Assembly (NCBI GenBank): GCA_003645605.1
Contig: QNAY01000123.1
Location: 1 to 5,253 of the forward strand
DNA: 5,253 bases
DNA from: Thermodesulfobacteriota bacterium
GTDB lineage: Bacteria > Desulfobacterota > Dissulfuribacteria > Dissulfuribacterales > UBA3076
Reading direction: 5' to 3'
The notes under the pieces are model-generated. The model was given only the letters and a program-made list of their open reading frames with translations. It was not told the DNA's origin and did no database searches. Every line of letters starts with the position of its first letter. The stretch's first letter is position 1. Below, piece after piece: positions 4,073 through 5,253 of the stretch. The position numbers were made by a program, and so were the translations under genes.

Positions 4073-5253
4073 ATGAAGAAAAATTTACTCATTGTATTTA
4101 TCATAACGAGTTTATTGATAACATTTGGCAGCATTCAGTCCTGGGGTGGGGAAGTTGATATTTTGGTCAATAAGCTGGTTGAAAAAGGGATCCTTTCGCA
4201 TCCAGAAGCCCAACAGCTCTTGAATGAAATGCAGAAAGAGGCAGTTGTACTGGAAGAACAGCGTAAGCAGGAGGTAGTGAAGGAAATTAAAGACAAGGAA
4301 CTGGCAGTGCCAAAGGCCTTAAAGGGACTGAAAGTTGGGATGCTGGCGTACGTAGACTATTCAAATGGCATTATGCCGGAATCTGATGACAAGGATTCCA
4401 GCTTCAACCATTTCAGAATCACCCGGGGTTACCTTACTGTGAAGAAAGAGATCCTTCCATGGATGCACACACGAATAACCCTTGATACTCACCAAGATAG
4501 TGATGGAGATTATAAAGAACGCCTCAAATACCTCTATGCTGAGTTTAGACCGCCTGACCTTGGACCCCTTACCGGCATGAAATCCGAGGTCGGATTGGGG
4601 CATATCCCCTGGCTGGATTTTGAGGAACATATAAATCCGTATCGCTGCCAGGGTACAATGGCCATAGAGCGGGCACATACCTTCAACTCTGCTGATACCG
4701 GGATCAGCCTTCGTGGCGATATTGCCGGAAAGCTGGAGGATGCAAAGGAGAAGACAGGAAATCATCACTATGATGGCCGCTTCGGAAGCTGGCACCTTGG
4801 AGTTTATAACGGATCAGGTTATCACTCAAGCGAAGGCAATAACAACAAGGTGGCTGAAGGCCGGCTTACCTTGCGTCCCCTGCCTGATGTCATACCCGGC
4901 CTTCAGTTGAGCTATTTTGGTATTTATGGAGAGGGTAACGCTAAGGCCTCAAACGGGGACTACCCGGACTATGAGGTAAACCTGGGAATGCTGAGCTACG
5001 AGCATCCATGGGGGATTCTCACTGCCCAGTATTTTCAGACTGAAGGCAATGCGAAGGGAACATGGATAGATGCAGATGGTGATGCACTGGATACTGAGGG
5101 TTATTCCTTTTTCGGGAATCTGAGGCTTCCTGTCCTTGACAGAAAGCTTTCCTTGTTTGCCCGTTATGACCATTTTGATCAAGACGATGACAACAAGATT
5201 GGCAATGATGCTGATTATGACATGTACGTTGGCGGTCTTGCCTGGGATGTTTA
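4073..5253 (+). CDS. Outer-membrane porin, OprP/OprO (phosphate-selective)-like, 3' end outside window
   Basis: The frame is open from ATG 4073 to the right edge, giving 393 codons without a stop. A signal peptide is evident: MKKN, a hydrophobic stretch to about residue 18, then cleavage near 23-26 (QSWGGE). A helical, coiled-coil-prone segment follows at about 28-85, with LVNKLVEKGILSHPEAQQLL, as in porins that trimerise through a periplasmic N-terminus. From about 86 onward the chain alternates short polar and aromatic strands in beta-barrel style, with FNHFRITRGYLTVKKEI (111-127), SWHLGVYNGSGY (239-250) and EGRLTLRPLP (262-271), as in the phosphate-selective porin O/P family. Acidic turns such as DQDDDN (369-374) are frequent. 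An in-frame ATG at 4061 is possible, but 4073 gives the normal signal peptide and has GGGG (4063-4066) in front. Placement after pst-phoU suggests anion or phosphate uptake; selectivity cannot be read from this portion. Confidence 0.8.
   Translation, partial: MKKNLLIVFIITSLLITFGSIQSWGGEVDILVNKLVEKGILSHPEAQQLLNEMQKEAVVLEEQRKQEVVKEIKDKELAVPKALKGLKVGMLAYVDYSNGIMPESDDKDSSFNHFRITRGYLTVKKEILPWMHTRITLDTHQDSDGDYKERLKYLYAEFRPPDLGPLTGMKSEVGLGHIPWLDFEEHINPYRCQGTMAIERAHTFNSADTGISLRGDIAGKLEDAKEKTGNHHYDGRFGSWHLGVYNGSGYHSSEGNNNKVAEGRLTLRPLPDVIPGLQLSYFGIYGEGNAKASNGDYPDYEVNLGMLSYEHPWGILTAQYFQTEGNAKGTWIDADGDALDTEGYSFFGNLRLPVLDRKLSLFARYDHFDQDDDNKIGNDADYDMYVGGLAWDV

Noticed and set aside
4361..4795. 144-codon open frame on the - strand within the porin gene
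   Set aside because: The + strand frame continues through the whole region with a signal peptide and porin-like segments. The antisense frame is incidental.

Overview
The window holds most of a high-affinity phosphate uptake operon, in the order pstC, pstA, pstB, phoU, all on the + strand. A repeat-rich spacer of about 450 bases follows, and then the first 393 codons of an outer-membrane porin gene that runs off the right edge. An outer-membrane porin with an N-terminal helical (coiled-coil) segment means a Gram-negative cell. The moderate base composition and the porin style (short helical 'LVEKGILS..EA..LL' segment before the barrel) look most like Desulfobacterota (the former Deltaproteobacteria). 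That placement is an impression, not a proof.

Layout. Bases 1-142 are the open end of an unidentified reading frame that stops at 140-142. Bases 143-246 form the pst leader and carry two copies of a palindromic motif (core GTGAACGGTTAC). pstC is at 247-1158. A 140-base gap before pstA, unusually long for a pst operon, holds a strong hairpin that starts inside the pstC stop codon (1157-1195) and a run of AACAATC heptamers just before the likely pstA start. pstA is at 1299-2159. pstB (2166-2927) and phoU (best start 2945, end 3619) follow with tight spacing and recognisable ribosome binding sites. The spacer 3620-4072 holds two copies of a composite repeat (3703-3818 and 3882-3985), each bounded by the same type of palindrome, plus one solo palindrome (4021-4034) just before the porin gene.

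How the parts work together. PstC and PstA form the membrane channel of the phosphate ABC importer, and PstB is the ATPase that powers it. PhoU is the signalling protein that normally couples transporter state to the PhoR/PhoB two-component system. The porin probably admits phosphate or other anions through the outer membrane. The periplasmic binding protein PstS is not in the window, and the frame to the left of pstC does not look like its C-terminus.

The most interesting signal is the palindrome, TGTRARCGNTYACA in its fullest form. It occurs seven times here, always outside the main genes, at the pst leader and upstream of the porin. It can be read either as a LacI-family-like operator shared by the two phosphate-related units, or as a REP/MITE-like dispersed repeat. 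The paired copies at 3703-3818 and 3882-3985 favour a mobile or repetitive origin for at least those four. I see no CRISPR array, tRNA, rRNA or transposase gene.
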